A DNA stretch of 7,667 nt from Zoogloeaceae bacterium (GCA_031290535.1 JAITNI010000190.1:1-7667); one strand, 5' to 3'. Positions 1 through 7,091 are shown, counted from the first letter of the stretch. Notes: generated by a model not told the origin, from the sequence alone. Numbers and translations are program-made.

Positions 1-131
1 CTGATAAGGGGGGACTGAGGGGGGTTTGAGAGGGGTCCGTCAGGAACAACAGTAATTCCTTGCTCAACCTCCGCAAACCCCTCTTCAATCACCCCTGCGC
101 CTCCCTTGTCAGGGGGGAAAAGCTCAGGGGA
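1..131. repeat. G-run dispersed repeat units at the 3' end of the kinase gene
   Basis: Two related units are seen. One at 101-121 is CTCCCTTGTCAGGGGGGAAAA. One at 1-37 begins CTGATAAGGGGGGACTGAGG and continues with more G-runs; its left part is outside the window. They share a (T)CAGGGGGG or GATAAGGGGGG core with the element at 7347-7357. In the kinase frame they encode a Pro/Gly-rich tail (ELFPPDKGGAG and SNPPQSPLI). Confidence 0.5.
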
Positions 132-2963
132 GGGAGCTTGAGTCAATTCAGCCATCGTCCGTTCAAAATCGGTTTGGAGTCTGGCGAGAGTGTCGGCGTT
201 CCAGGCGGGATTTTCGGGTTTGAGTTCGGCTTCCAGCGCTGCCGCCGATCGGCTGAGAGGCATTGCGCCGAGGAGCGCCGCCGCGCTTTTCAGGGTGTGG
301 GCGAGGCGGTGGGCGGTGGGATGGTCTTTTGTTTCGAGCGCGGCAGTGAGTTTTTTCATGTCCGCGCCGTGGTCTTGACAAAAATCTTGCCGGAGTTGCA
401 CGTAGAAAGAGGCATCGCCGCCAGTGTTTTTCAGGCCGAGGGAGCGGTTGAGGGTTTCTTCTTGGATGGGGGTTGTACCCTCGCCCGCTTGCGAAAGAGG
501 GAGAGGGAGAGGGGTTGTCGGTTCGCTCTCTGCTACTTTCCCCTCCGGCAACCACTGCCGCAACACCCGTTCCAGTTCGTGCGTCTGTATCGGCTTGGGC
601 AGAAAATCGTTCATGCCCGCGTCCAGAAAAATCCTGTCCGCGCCACGCACGGCGTTGGCGGAAAGCGCGATGATGGGAAGGTCCCGGTCTTGTTCGCCTT
701 CCATTGCCCGGATGCGGCGGGTGGCTTCCAGACCGTCCATTTCCGGCATCATCTGATCCATGAAGACGAGGTCGTAGGCGTTCTGGCGTATTTTTTCCAG
801 CGCCTCAGCACCGCTTTGCGCGGTGTCGGCGGCGATGCCGTAACGGGCGAGGTAGGCGAGTGCGACCTTGAGGTTGATCTGGTTATCATCGACCACCAGC
901 ACACGGGCGTCGTTCGCCACGAAGGGCTGCGTCGGCGCGGCGGCGGACTGAAGCGCCTCAGGGTCGCCCGCGACGAGCGGCAGGAAAACCGTGAAGGTGG
1001 AACCCCGCCCGTATTCGCTCTGCATTTCGATGTGGCCGTGCATCAGGGCGACGAGGCTCTGCGTGATCGCCAGCCCCAGACCCGTGCCGACCTGCTCGCG
1101 GTTCATCACGCCGTCAAACTGCTCGAAGGCGTCGTAGAGTTTTTTGAAATTTTCGCTTTTGATGCCGATGCCAGTATCGATAACAGTAAACACCAGCCAC
1201 TCCCGACCCTCGCGCAACACCTGGGCGGCGCGAAACGTTATCCCGCCCTGACGGGTGTATTTGATGGCGTTGCTCAACAGATTGGTGACGATCTGGCGAA
1301 TCCGCACATCATCACCGTAGAGCACGCCGGGCAACTCCGGCGCAAGTGTTGCGCGGAAGGCAAGGCGCTTGGATTCCGCCGTGAAGCGGTTGATGGAGCA
1401 GATGTTGTCGAACAATTCCGGCAGATTGAAATGCACCGGGGAGAGTTCCAGCTTGCCCGCCTCGATCTTGGAAAAATCCAGAATGCCGTTGATGATATGC
1501 AAAAGAGATTGCGACATCTTGCGAATGTCAGTGATGAATTCCTGCTGCGTGGTGTCGAGATTGTAGGTGCGGAGCAGTTCGCTCATGCCGATGATGGCGT
1601 TCATCGGGGTGCGGATTTCGTGGCTCATCGCTGCCAGAAAGTTGCTCTTGGCTTCGGAGGCCACCTTGGCGGCGCGGGTTTGCACTTCCAGCTCGCGGGA
1701 GTGGGCTTCCGCTTCGTGCCGCCGGGCTTCGCTGGCTTCAATGTCGCTCAGGTCGCGCACGTAATTGACCACCCGGTAATCATTTTTCCAGCGCACCCGT
1801 ACCAGCGTGACCTCGGTGCGAAAAGGCTTTTTGAGGTCGGGATTCCAGTGGATCCATTCAAAGCGCCGCTGCTCGCCAGAGGCATAAACTTCGCGGTTGT
1901 TTTTGAGCGCCGTGGTGTGGCTGTTGTCGCCATTGGGCTGAAACTCTGGCGACAACTCGTAAAAGCGGCGCATGTATTCCGCCTTGGAGGAAAGCCCGAA
2001 CAGCACCACGCAACCCTGATTGCAGTCGATCAGCTTCAGGTTTTCATCCCAGAAGGAACAGGCCAGAGGCGTGGCGTCCAGCATGACATGGGTACGCTCG
2101 TCGGCCTCGCGCATCTCCGCCTGACTTGCCAGCAGCGCCCGCAAATCACGGGCAAAGCAGACGACGCCGTATTGCTCGCCCCACTCGATGCGGGCGAAAA
2201 TCAGATCGATGGGCAGCGGATCGCCGTGAATGGTCTGCGCCATCCATTCGCGTTCCTCATAACCGCTTTGAAGGGTCTGGCGAATCAGCCCGTAAAACGT
2301 CGTGCCGCTCGTCTCGCCCGTGGGCTGGATGGGGGGCATCAACTGCAAAATATTGCGTTGAAATTCCTCGACCGAAGCGACCGCGAACATTTTGAGCGTT
2401 TCTTTATTGCAATCCAGCGGTTCGATGGCCGCGCTCCACAGCGACGCGCCCAGCGGCGTGGCATCCAGCATGGCGCGGGTGCGCTCATCGGCCTCTGCCC
2501 GCGCCCGCTCGGTGCTGTCGTGAAACTGCACCAGCACGCCATCCAGCGTGCCCGATTCATCGAGCATCGGCGCGGCGTGGATGACATACAGCCGATCTTC
2601 GCCCTTTTGCGCCGGAAAACGGAGGCTGACATTGGTCGCCAGCGTCTTTTTCCCCTGCTCGATGCTCTTGAATCGCGCCGCCGCCTCGCGGACAAAGGCT
2701 TCGCTGCCGAAACGCCGATACAACTGAGTGAATTCCATCCCCTCGATTTCGGCAAACGAAGCGACCTCAATCATCCGCAAAAACGCATCCGTACACCGCG
2801 CCAGCCGTCCGGCGCGGTCGAAGATCAGAATGCTCTCCGGCGTGTTGGCGAAGAGCAGATTCATGTAGGTCGTGCGCTTTTGCTCGGCGGAGTCGAAAAG
2901 TTTGGGGGCGTTTGTCCCGGAATCGGGTGGCGGACTAGAGAAAGGAAGGTTGGGTGTGGTCAT
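1..2963 (-). CDS. Hybrid sensor histidine kinase (PAS x3 - HisKA - HATPase - REC - HPt), 3' end outside window
   Basis: Multi-step phosphorelay kinase; 987 codons are visible and no stop is reached at the left edge. Residues 1-30 are proline-rich. PAS-like domains lie at about 33-155, 163-275 and 291-405; the second and third begin with near-identical ADERT..MLDATPL segments and look duplicated. A helical linker (about 408-445) leads to HisKA with SHEIRTP (phospho-His 448). HATPase motifs are the N box (N561, N565), G1 DTGIGI (596-601) and G2 GTGLGL (626-631). The receiver has acidic D692/D693, phospho-acceptor D736 in FMDQMMPEMDG, S768 and K790. HPt has HTLKS (His 889). No membrane segment or signal peptide is seen, so it should be cytosolic and sense an internal cue or partner; the signal and output are unknown. 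I chose ATG 2963: it is the first in-frame start after the methylase stop, though no clear Shine-Dalgarno precedes it. The REC-HPt linker (about 814-834) and the tail after 942 come from repeat-like DNA. All catalytic residues are present. Confidence 0.93.
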   Translation of the reverse strand, partial: MTTPNLPFSSPPPDSGTNAPKLFDSAEQKRTTYMNLLFANTPESILIFDRAGRLARCTDAFLRMIEVASFAEIEGMEFTQLYRRFGSEAFVREAAARFKSIEQGKKTLATNVSLRFPAQKGEDRLYVIHAAPMLDESGTLDGVLVQFHDSTERARAEADERTRAMLDATPLGASLWSAAIEPLDCNKETLKMFAVASVEEFQRNILQLMPPIQPTGETSGTTFYGLIRQTLQSGYEEREWMAQTIHGDPLPIDLIFARIEWGEQYGVVCFARDLRALLASQAEMREADERTHVMLDATPLACSFWDENLKLIDCNQGCVVLFGLSSKAEYMRRFYELSPEFQPNGDNSHTTALKNNREVYASGEQRRFEWIHWNPDLKKPFRTEVTLVRVRWKNDYRVVNYVRDLSDIEASEARRHEAEAHSRELEVQTRAAKVASEAKSNFLAAMSHEIRTPMNAIIGMSELLRTYNLDTTQQEFITDIRKMSQSLLHIINGILDFSKIEAGKLELSPVHFNLPELFDNICSINRFTAESKRLAFRATLAPELPGVLYGDDVRIRQIVTNLLSNAIKYTRQGGITFRAAQVLREGREWLVFTVIDTGIGIKSENFKKLYDAFEQFDGVMNREQVGTGLGLAITQSLVALMHGHIEMQSEYGRGSTFTVFLPLVAGDPEALQSAAAPTQPFVANDARVLVVDDNQINLKVALAYLARYGIAADTAQSGAEALEKIRQNAYDLVFMDQMMPEMDGLEATRRIRAMEGEQDRDLPIIALSANAVRGADRIFLDAGMNDFLPKPIQTHELERVLRQWLPEGKVAESEPTTPLPLPLSQAGEGTTPIQEETLNRSLGLKNTGGDASFYVQLRQDFCQDHGADMKKLTAALETKDHPTAHRLAHTLKSAAALLGAMPLSRSAAALEAELKPENPAWNADTLARLQTDFERTMAELTQAPSPELFPPDKGGAGVIEEGFAEVEQGITVVPDGPLSNPPQSPLI
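478..514. repeat. CCCTC/GAGGG-type dispersed repeat inside the kinase gene
   Basis: The segment reads CCCTCGCCCGCTTGCG, then AAAGAGGGAGAGGGAGAGGGG. Imperfect inverted CCCTC...GAGGG arms flank GCTTGCG, a pattern common in intergenic repeats of proteobacteria. Here it is in frame and encodes the low-complexity linker TTPLPLPLSQAGEGTTP between the receiver and HPt domains. Confidence 0.5.
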
Positions 2964-2973
2964 GGCGAGGGAT

Positions 2974-2994
2974 GGGCGGGAGACCGGGCGGGAG
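2974..2994. repeat. Short tandem repeat GGGCGGGAG between methylase and kinase genes
   Basis: GGGCGGGAG occurs at 2974-2982 and 2986-2994, period 12, in the 43-base gap before the kinase ATG. On the transcript this is a C-rich leader (GCCCGG, GCCC) with no obvious ribosome site. It may be chance GC-rich repetition. Confidence 0.45.
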
Positions 2995-3006
2995 TGCCTA
3001 TAACAT

Positions 3007-4662
3007 TTATAGCAGGGATTTTTGCTCGCCTCGCTGTTCTTCCGTTTTGGCCTTTTTGAAGGTGGCCGCGCCCGCGGAAAGGTCGGGGTATTCCGGTTTT
3101 TTCGTGCCTTCCAGCAGTTCCTCGATGGTCAAAATCTGGAGCTTCGGGTAATTTTTTCCCTGCGGATTGCGATAAAAGCCAGCGGCGACGGCTTCGGTTT
3201 GCATGGGTTTTGTGGGTTTGGCGAGGGTGACGAACAGGCCGATTTCCGCCTTTTCGCGCTCAATGACGTGGGCGAGGTCGCGGATCATCGAAACATCAAC
3301 ATGGTCGCCGCCCTTGACGGAGACCACGATTTTCTTGTGCGTGGCTTTATCATCCTGAAAATAGATGACGCCATCGATGCCGCCGTCTGCGCCTTTTTTC
3401 TTCCCCTGCCAGGGTTGCGCGCCGACCAGCGAGCAAGCCCACCACTGGAACTGATATTTGTCGCGCAAGGCCAGATCGCGCGCGCCGGAAAAATCCCTGG
3501 GCGTGCCATGAATTTCAAAACCAATACCCGGAAAAGCGTCTTTCAGGCGTTTTTCGATCAGGCTGATGGCAAGGTGGGTAATGTCAATACCGACCCACTG
3601 CCGTTTCAGCTTTTGCGCCGCATGTACGGCAGTACCGCAGCCGCAGAACGGGTCGAGAATGACGTCGCCCTCGTTGCTGGAAGCCTTGATGATGCGCTCC
3701 AGCAGGGCCAGCGGCTTTTGGGTGGGATAGCCAAGACGCTCGGCGGATTTTGCCCCGATCGGGGGGATGTCTGTCCAGACATCGGGAATTGACATGCCTT
3801 CAAGTTCATCGGCATACCACTTGAGCCGGGGTGTTCCTTCTTCGCTTTTCGGCCAAAAAATCAAGCCTGCTGCATCCAGAGCATCCAAACGTTCCTGCAC
3901 TGTTTTTCCTGTTAACTGATAGCGTTCCATGACATTTCCTGGAACCGCCCAATGCCGCTTCACATTGGTCGGATTGACATGTCGCCATGCCTTGCCGCTC
4001 TCGCCATTGCGAACCCCTGAACCAGTGAGGGTGATGGGTTGAAAATGCCTTCCATCCTCGTCTATCTGCGTGAAATGCTTTTCTACGTAATCCCCGGAAT
4101 GAGGTGTTTTAGGAGAAGTCCAGAGATAGTCTTCTGCTTTTGAAAAAAAGAAAAGGGTATCGTGAATGGGGCCAAATCGTTTTGCACTACTGTGCGCTCC
4201 TGTCCTTTTCCAGATGATTTCATTGCGAAAGTTACCGCCAAACACCGCATCCAGCACAATTTTCAAATAATGTGATGCGGTCGGGTCGCAGTGCAGATAG
4301 AGGCTCCCGGTCGGCTTCAGTACCCGGTGCAATTCCAGCAGACGATTCGCCATCATGACAAGATAGGCCATCATGTCGTTTTCGCCCAGAAAGCGGCGCA
4401 TGGACTGAATCATCTCGGCGACGTTCACGTTGTGACCGCGCACGATTTCGTCAAACTCGGCTTCCGCCTGCGCGCCCCAATGCCAGGAATCCTTGAACGC
4501 GGTAATCTGTGCTTCACTCTGTTCGCCCTTCGGCGAGGCGAAGAGAATGTTGTAGTCCCGGTCGCTGTTGAACGGCGGGTCAAGGTAGACCAGGTCTACG
4601 GATTCGTCTGACACAGCTTCGCGCAGCACGTCCAGATTATCGCCATAATAGAGGTGGTTCAT
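3007..4662 (-). CDS. Site-specific DNA methyltransferase fused to a C-terminal Mrr-like nuclease domain
   Basis: A 551-residue protein predicted to methylate an amino group of adenine or cytosine in DNA using S-adenosylmethionine. Catalytic motif IV, DPPF (residues 28-31, in LVYLDPPFNSDRDYN), precedes the SAM-binding motif DPFCGCGT (337-344), the beta-class order used by type III Mod-like and many type II N6-adenine/N4-cytosine enzymes. YPTQKP (312-317) just before motif I is also typical. Residues about 135-275 should hold the target-recognition region. Residues about 405-515 resemble an Mrr-type PD-(D/E)xK nuclease: GADGGIDGVIYF (424-435, D430) then VVSVKGG (446-452, K450), with Ser448 where family members usually carry Gln or Glu. 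No separate restriction or specificity gene is visible, so it may be a self-contained restriction-modification fusion or an orphan methylase with a weakened nuclease. A possible AAAGG ribosome site lies 8 bases before ATG 4662. The stop is TAA at 3009-3007, 43 bases before the kinase gene. Confidence 0.92.
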   Translation of the reverse strand: MNHLYYGDNLDVLREAVSDESVDLVYLDPPFNSDRDYNILFASPKGEQSEAQITAFKDSWHWGAQAEAEFDEIVRGHNVNVAEMIQSMRRFLGENDMMAYLVMMANRLLELHRVLKPTGSLYLHCDPTASHYLKIVLDAVFGGNFRNEIIWKRTGAHSSAKRFGPIHDTLFFFSKAEDYLWTSPKTPHSGDYVEKHFTQIDEDGRHFQPITLTGSGVRNGESGKAWRHVNPTNVKRHWAVPGNVMERYQLTGKTVQERLDALDAAGLIFWPKSEEGTPRLKWYADELEGMSIPDVWTDIPPIGAKSAERLGYPTQKPLALLERIIKASSNEGDVILDPFCGCGTAVHAAQKLKRQWVGIDITHLAISLIEKRLKDAFPGIGFEIHGTPRDFSGARDLALRDKYQFQWWACSLVGAQPWQGKKKGADGGIDGVIYFQDDKATHKKIVVSVKGGDHVDVSMIRDLAHVIEREKAEIGLFVTLAKPTKPMQTEAVAAGFYRNPQGKNYPKLQILTIEELLEGTKKPEYPDLSAGAATFKKAKTEEQRGEQKSLL

Positions 4663-4841
4663 GGGAAAAGCCTTTGGGGAGAATGGCAGGATGATACCTT
4701 AATCCTCCGCTCTGCGGCATGGCGCGGCGCGGTCAGGCCGGGGTGGAAATGTCGCGCCTTCCCGCCCCCAAAGCGCTCGTGTTACCATTTGCGCCTGTCC
4801 TGTTCGCTCTTGCTCACCTCCCCGTCGTTCTCTGGAACCCT
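4663..4841. promoter_or_regulatory. Divergent intergenic region between the methylase and MCE genes
   Basis: These 179 bases must hold the promoters for both directions. On the minus strand TATCAT (4696-4691) could be a -10 element for the methylase, but the matching -35 is poor. No convincing promoter was found for the MCE gene. The frame from ATG 4719 is open across this region but was not taken as coding. Confidence 0.35.
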
Positions 4842-5756
4842 ATGGAAAACCGTGCCCATGCCCTGATTGCCGGACTGTTTACCCTGTTGCTTGGCGCTGC
4901 CGTGGTGCTGGCGCTGTATTTTTTCGGGGAGCCGCCGGAAGAAACGCGCGAGGTCATTGTCGTGACCCGGCAAAATGTGAGTGGCCTGAATCCGCAGGCG
5001 CAGGTGCGTTACCGGGGGATTCGCGTCGGCAAGGTGCTGGGCATTCAGCTTGACCCGCAGGACGTGAGCAATATCCTGATTCGGATTGAGGTCGTGCAGC
5101 AGGTGCCGCTCACCCGCAGTACCTCCGCCAAGCTCGCCCATCAGGGCGTCACCGGCATTGCCCATGTGCTTCTGGAAGATGACGGCTCCGACCGGCAGCC
5201 CCTGTCGGAAAAACTGCCGCGCATCGCCATGCAGCCTTCCCTGTTCGATCACATCGAAGACGCGCTTCCCATCATGCTGGTGGAAGCGCAGCGTTTTCTG
5301 AAAAACGCCAATGCGCTGCTGGATGACAACAATCGCCGCCATCTGGGCAAGACGCTGGCCAATCTGGAAGAATCCACTGGCCGCATGAACGCGACCCTGG
5401 CGCAAATGCAAAGCCTGCTGTCGGACGCCAATGTGGCGGGGCTGTCCAGCGCCATCCAGAAGGCTGGCCCGCTGATGCAGGAAACGCATCAACTGATGGC
5501 GGACTTGCAGGGCGTCAGTCGCCGTGTGGAGGGCCTGTTGAGCGAATCCGGGCCGGAGGGCGGCGTCGGTACTCTGGCGCCGCGCATCAACCACATGGCC
5601 GAGGAACTGACTGCTGCTTCCCGGCAGTTGAACCGGGTGTTGCGCCAGTTGGAAGACGCGCCGCAAAGTCTGGTGTTCGGCGCGCCGTCCGTGGCGCCGG
5701 GGCCGGGCGAAAGCGGGTTTTCGCCGCCGTCTGCCGCCGCCCAGGACAAGGAGTGA
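4842..5756 (+). CDS. MCE/MlaD family lipid-transport substrate-binding protein
   Basis: A 304-residue periplasmic protein anchored in the inner membrane. MCE proteins form hexameric rings that carry lipids across the periplasm, normally with an MlaE-like permease and MlaF-like ATPase. Residues 7-28 form one hydrophobic anchor. The MCE domain spans about 36-113, with hallmark AQVRYRGIRVGKV (53-65) and QGVTGIAHVLLED (101-113). A long alpha-helical, probably coiled-coil part follows (about 135-235), then LRQLEDAPQSLVFG (267-280), a common ending of this subfamily, and a Pro/Ala-rich tail. I chose ATG 4842 because the family begins MENRAHALIAGLF; the frame is open back to ATG 4719, but those 41 extra residues do not fit the family. 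The Shine-Dalgarno is weak (CTGGAA). The stop lies five bases before the next gene's ATG, so the two are very probably co-transcribed. No MlaE or MlaF gene is present upstream; the methylase gene diverges there. Confidence 0.9.
   Translation: MENRAHALIAGLFTLLLGAAVVLALYFFGEPPEETREVIVVTRQNVSGLNPQAQVRYRGIRVGKVLGIQLDPQDVSNILIRIEVVQQVPLTRSTSAKLAHQGVTGIAHVLLEDDGSDRQPLSEKLPRIAMQPSLFDHIEDALPIMLVEAQRFLKNANALLDDNNRRHLGKTLANLEESTGRMNATLAQMQSLLSDANVAGLSSAIQKAGPLMQETHQLMADLQGVSRRVEGLLSESGPEGGVGTLAPRINHMAEELTAASRQLNRVLRQLEDAPQSLVFGAPSVAPGPGESGFSPPSAAAQDKE
5748..5753 (+). promoter_or_regulatory. Shine-Dalgarno site of the PqiC-like lipoprotein gene
   Basis: AAGGAG lies inside the last codons of the MCE gene and ends 8 bases before ATG 5762. 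It overlaps the GTG at 5753, so it cannot serve that codon. This fixes the start at ATG 5762 and supports translational linkage of the two genes. Confidence 0.8.
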
Positions 5757-5761
5757 GCACC

Positions 5762-6364
5762 ATGCAAAAAAGAATCTGGCCCGCCGTCTGCCTGGGGGGC
5801 GCGCTGCTGATGCTGACGGCCTGCGCCCCGTTTGCGACGCGGCAGGCGTCTCAAAACAGCCAGAATTTCGACCTTGGGTCATCCGCACCCATGCCGCTGA
5901 CGGCGCGTCCCTGGCGATTTCAGGTGGAAGCCGGGGGGGAACTGGAAATGTCCGCCATGCGCTACCGGCTGGCCTATGCGGATCCGGCGCAGGTGATGGC
6001 CTATGCCCAGTCCCGCTGGGTCGCCCCGCCCGCCGACATCCTGCGGCGACGGCTGGAAGACCTTCTGTACTGGCAGACGGCCACAATCCCGGATCAATGT
6101 GTCCTGCAACTGGAACTGCGCCGCTTTGAGCAGGTGTTTGTCAGCCCTCAGGAAAGTCGGGGCGTCCTCACGGCGCGAGCCGTGCTGCGGCGCGGCGGCA
6201 AAAACGTGGATGAACGCCTGCTGACGCTGGAAGCCGCCGCGCCAACGCCAGACGCCCAGGGCGGCGTTGCGGCGCTGGCGGCGGCGGCGGATGCGCTGGC
6301 GCAAAGCCTGCTGGACTGGCGTACCACGCGCTCTGGCGCTCAATCTGGCGGCTGCCGGGATTAG
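5762..6364 (+). CDS. PqiC/DUF330-like ABC-type transport auxiliary lipoprotein
   Basis: A 200-residue lipoprotein that probably sits on the inner face of the outer membrane and works with the MCE protein encoded just upstream. The signal peptide runs from MQKR through a hydrophobic core to lipobox LTAC, with the lipidated cysteine at residue 21. Residue +2 is Ala, not Asp, which favours outer-membrane sorting by the Lol system. The mature protein has FDLG (36-39) and the family signature YRLAYADPAQVMAYAQSRW (68-86) followed by APP and RRLEDLL, as in the ABC_trans_aux family. Residues 115-160 contain the conserved LQLELRRFEQVF and TARAVL strands. An in-frame GTG at 5753 would add three residues, but the ribosome site favours ATG 5762. 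It is the middle gene of a tight run and ends 21 bases before the next start. Family membership is well supported; its precise substrate is not known. Confidence 0.88.
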   Translation: MQKRIWPAVCLGGALLMLTACAPFATRQASQNSQNFDLGSSAPMPLTARPWRFQVEAGGELEMSAMRYRLAYADPAQVMAYAQSRWVAPPADILRRRLEDLLYWQTATIPDQCVLQLELRRFEQVFVSPQESRGVLTARAVLRRGGKNVDERLLTLEAAAPTPDAQGGVAALAAAADALAQSLLDWRTTRSGAQSGGCRD

Positions 6365-6373
6365 CGCGCCAGC

Positions 6374-6377
6374 GGAG
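6374..6377 (+). promoter_or_regulatory. Shine-Dalgarno site pointing to the original start of the CbiM-like gene
   Basis: GGAG lies 8 bases before ATG 6386. The ATG at 6459, which opens the long downstream frame, has no comparable site. The gene was therefore probably meant to start at 6386, which implies a frameshift between the two. Confidence 0.6.
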
Positions 6378-6385
6378 CCGCTTCC

Positions 6386-7061
6386 ATGAACCTGCCCTAT
6401 CCCCTGCTGGTGCGCGAATTCTGGTACTGGCTGGCCTGGGCGCTCTGGTTGCCGGCTGATGGTCTGGACGCTCTGGCGCGCGCCCTGGTCGCGCTTCAAG
6501 GCGGAAGGCGGGCGTTTTTTCAATGTCTGGCTGGGCATGATTGTCGTGTTGATGCTGCTCTGGAGCATGAAGGCGGGCGTTCGCCCCGGTCTGGATTTGC
6601 ATCTGACCGGCATCATGCTGCTGACGCTCGCCTTTGAGCCGGCGCTGGCGTTTGTGGGTCTGAATCTGGTGCTGCTGGCGCTGGCGCTCAACGGCACACT
6701 CCCTTGGCAAAGTTTTGCCCTGAACGCCCTGATGACGATTGGCGTCGGCGTGGTGCTGGGCACACTGATTCACAAGGCCGTCGATCATTTTTTGCCGCGC
6801 CACTTTTTTATTTTCGTATTCCTGAAAGGTTTTTTTGGCGCGGCGCTGGTGGTGATCGGCGTCGGCCTCGCCTCGGCGCTGCTGTATGGCGTGGATGGCG
6901 CGTATGCCTGGTCTTACCTGTGGGATGAATATCTGCCCTACTACCTGTTACTCGGCTTTGCCGAAGCCTGGCTGTCCGGCATGGCGCTCACCCTGATGCT
7001 GGTCTACCGCCCCGGCTGGGTAGCGACGTTTGATGATGGCGTGTATCTGGCGGGGAAGTGA
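6386..7061 (+). CDS. CbiM-like (energy-coupling-factor permease family) membrane protein, frameshifted near its start
   Basis: Polytopic inner-membrane protein resembling the CbiM-like 'energy-coupling factor ABC transporter permease' proteins of proteobacteria. True CbiM is the membrane component of cobalt ECF importers; the role of this subgroup is uncertain. From ATG 6386 the first 23 residues (MNLPYPLLVREFWYW...) are followed by a loss of frame. The remaining 200 residues are read from the frame holding ATG 6459: TLWRAPWSRF, several hydrophobic spans, FFIFVFLKGFFGAAL, YLPYYLLLGFAEAWLSGM, and the ending YRPGWVATFDDGVYL. Leaving out one G in CCGG (6452-6455) joins the parts into 224 residues, close to the usual length of the family as I recall it. 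Without that, the product starts at 6459 and lacks the first hydrophobic span. This is a real mutation, an assembly error or, less likely, programmed shifting. It follows the lipoprotein gene by 21 bases. No ECF ATPase or T component is nearby. Confidence 0.72.
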
Positions 7062-7091
7062 AAGCCGCTGTGATTCCCTCGTAAAACGAAC

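Noticed and set aside
60..3059. A 999-codon open frame on the plus strand opposite the kinase gene
   Set aside because: Its codons line up exactly with kinase codons read in reverse. It stays open because the GC-rich kinase gene almost never uses TTA, CTA or TCA. The product has no recognisable domain, whereas the minus strand gives all kinase, receiver and HPt motifs.
3022..3792. A 256-codon open frame on the plus strand opposite the methylase
   Set aside because: It overlaps the well-supported methylase-nuclease gene entirely and shows no protein motif of its own.
4691..4719. A sigma-70 promoter for the methylase with -10 TATCAT on the minus strand
   Set aside because: The -10 is passable, but the hexamer 17 bases upstream (TGCCGC) is a poor -35, so it is not called as a separate promoter.
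4719..4841. A 41-residue N-terminal extension of the MCE protein from ATG 4719
   Set aside because: The family begins MENRAHALIAGLF with the membrane anchor directly after; the extension would place a second hydrophobic stretch before it and has no clear ribosome site.
4782..6086. A 434-codon open frame on the minus strand across the MCE and lipoprotein genes
   Set aside because: It is a shadow of the clearly recognisable plus-strand genes; its product is His/Gln/Arg-rich and resembles no family known to me.
5879..6803. Two overlapping minus-strand open frames across the lipoprotein and CbiM-like genes
   Set aside because: Arg/Gln/Pro-rich antisense shadows in high-GC DNA; the plus strand carries the lipobox, signature motifs and membrane spans.
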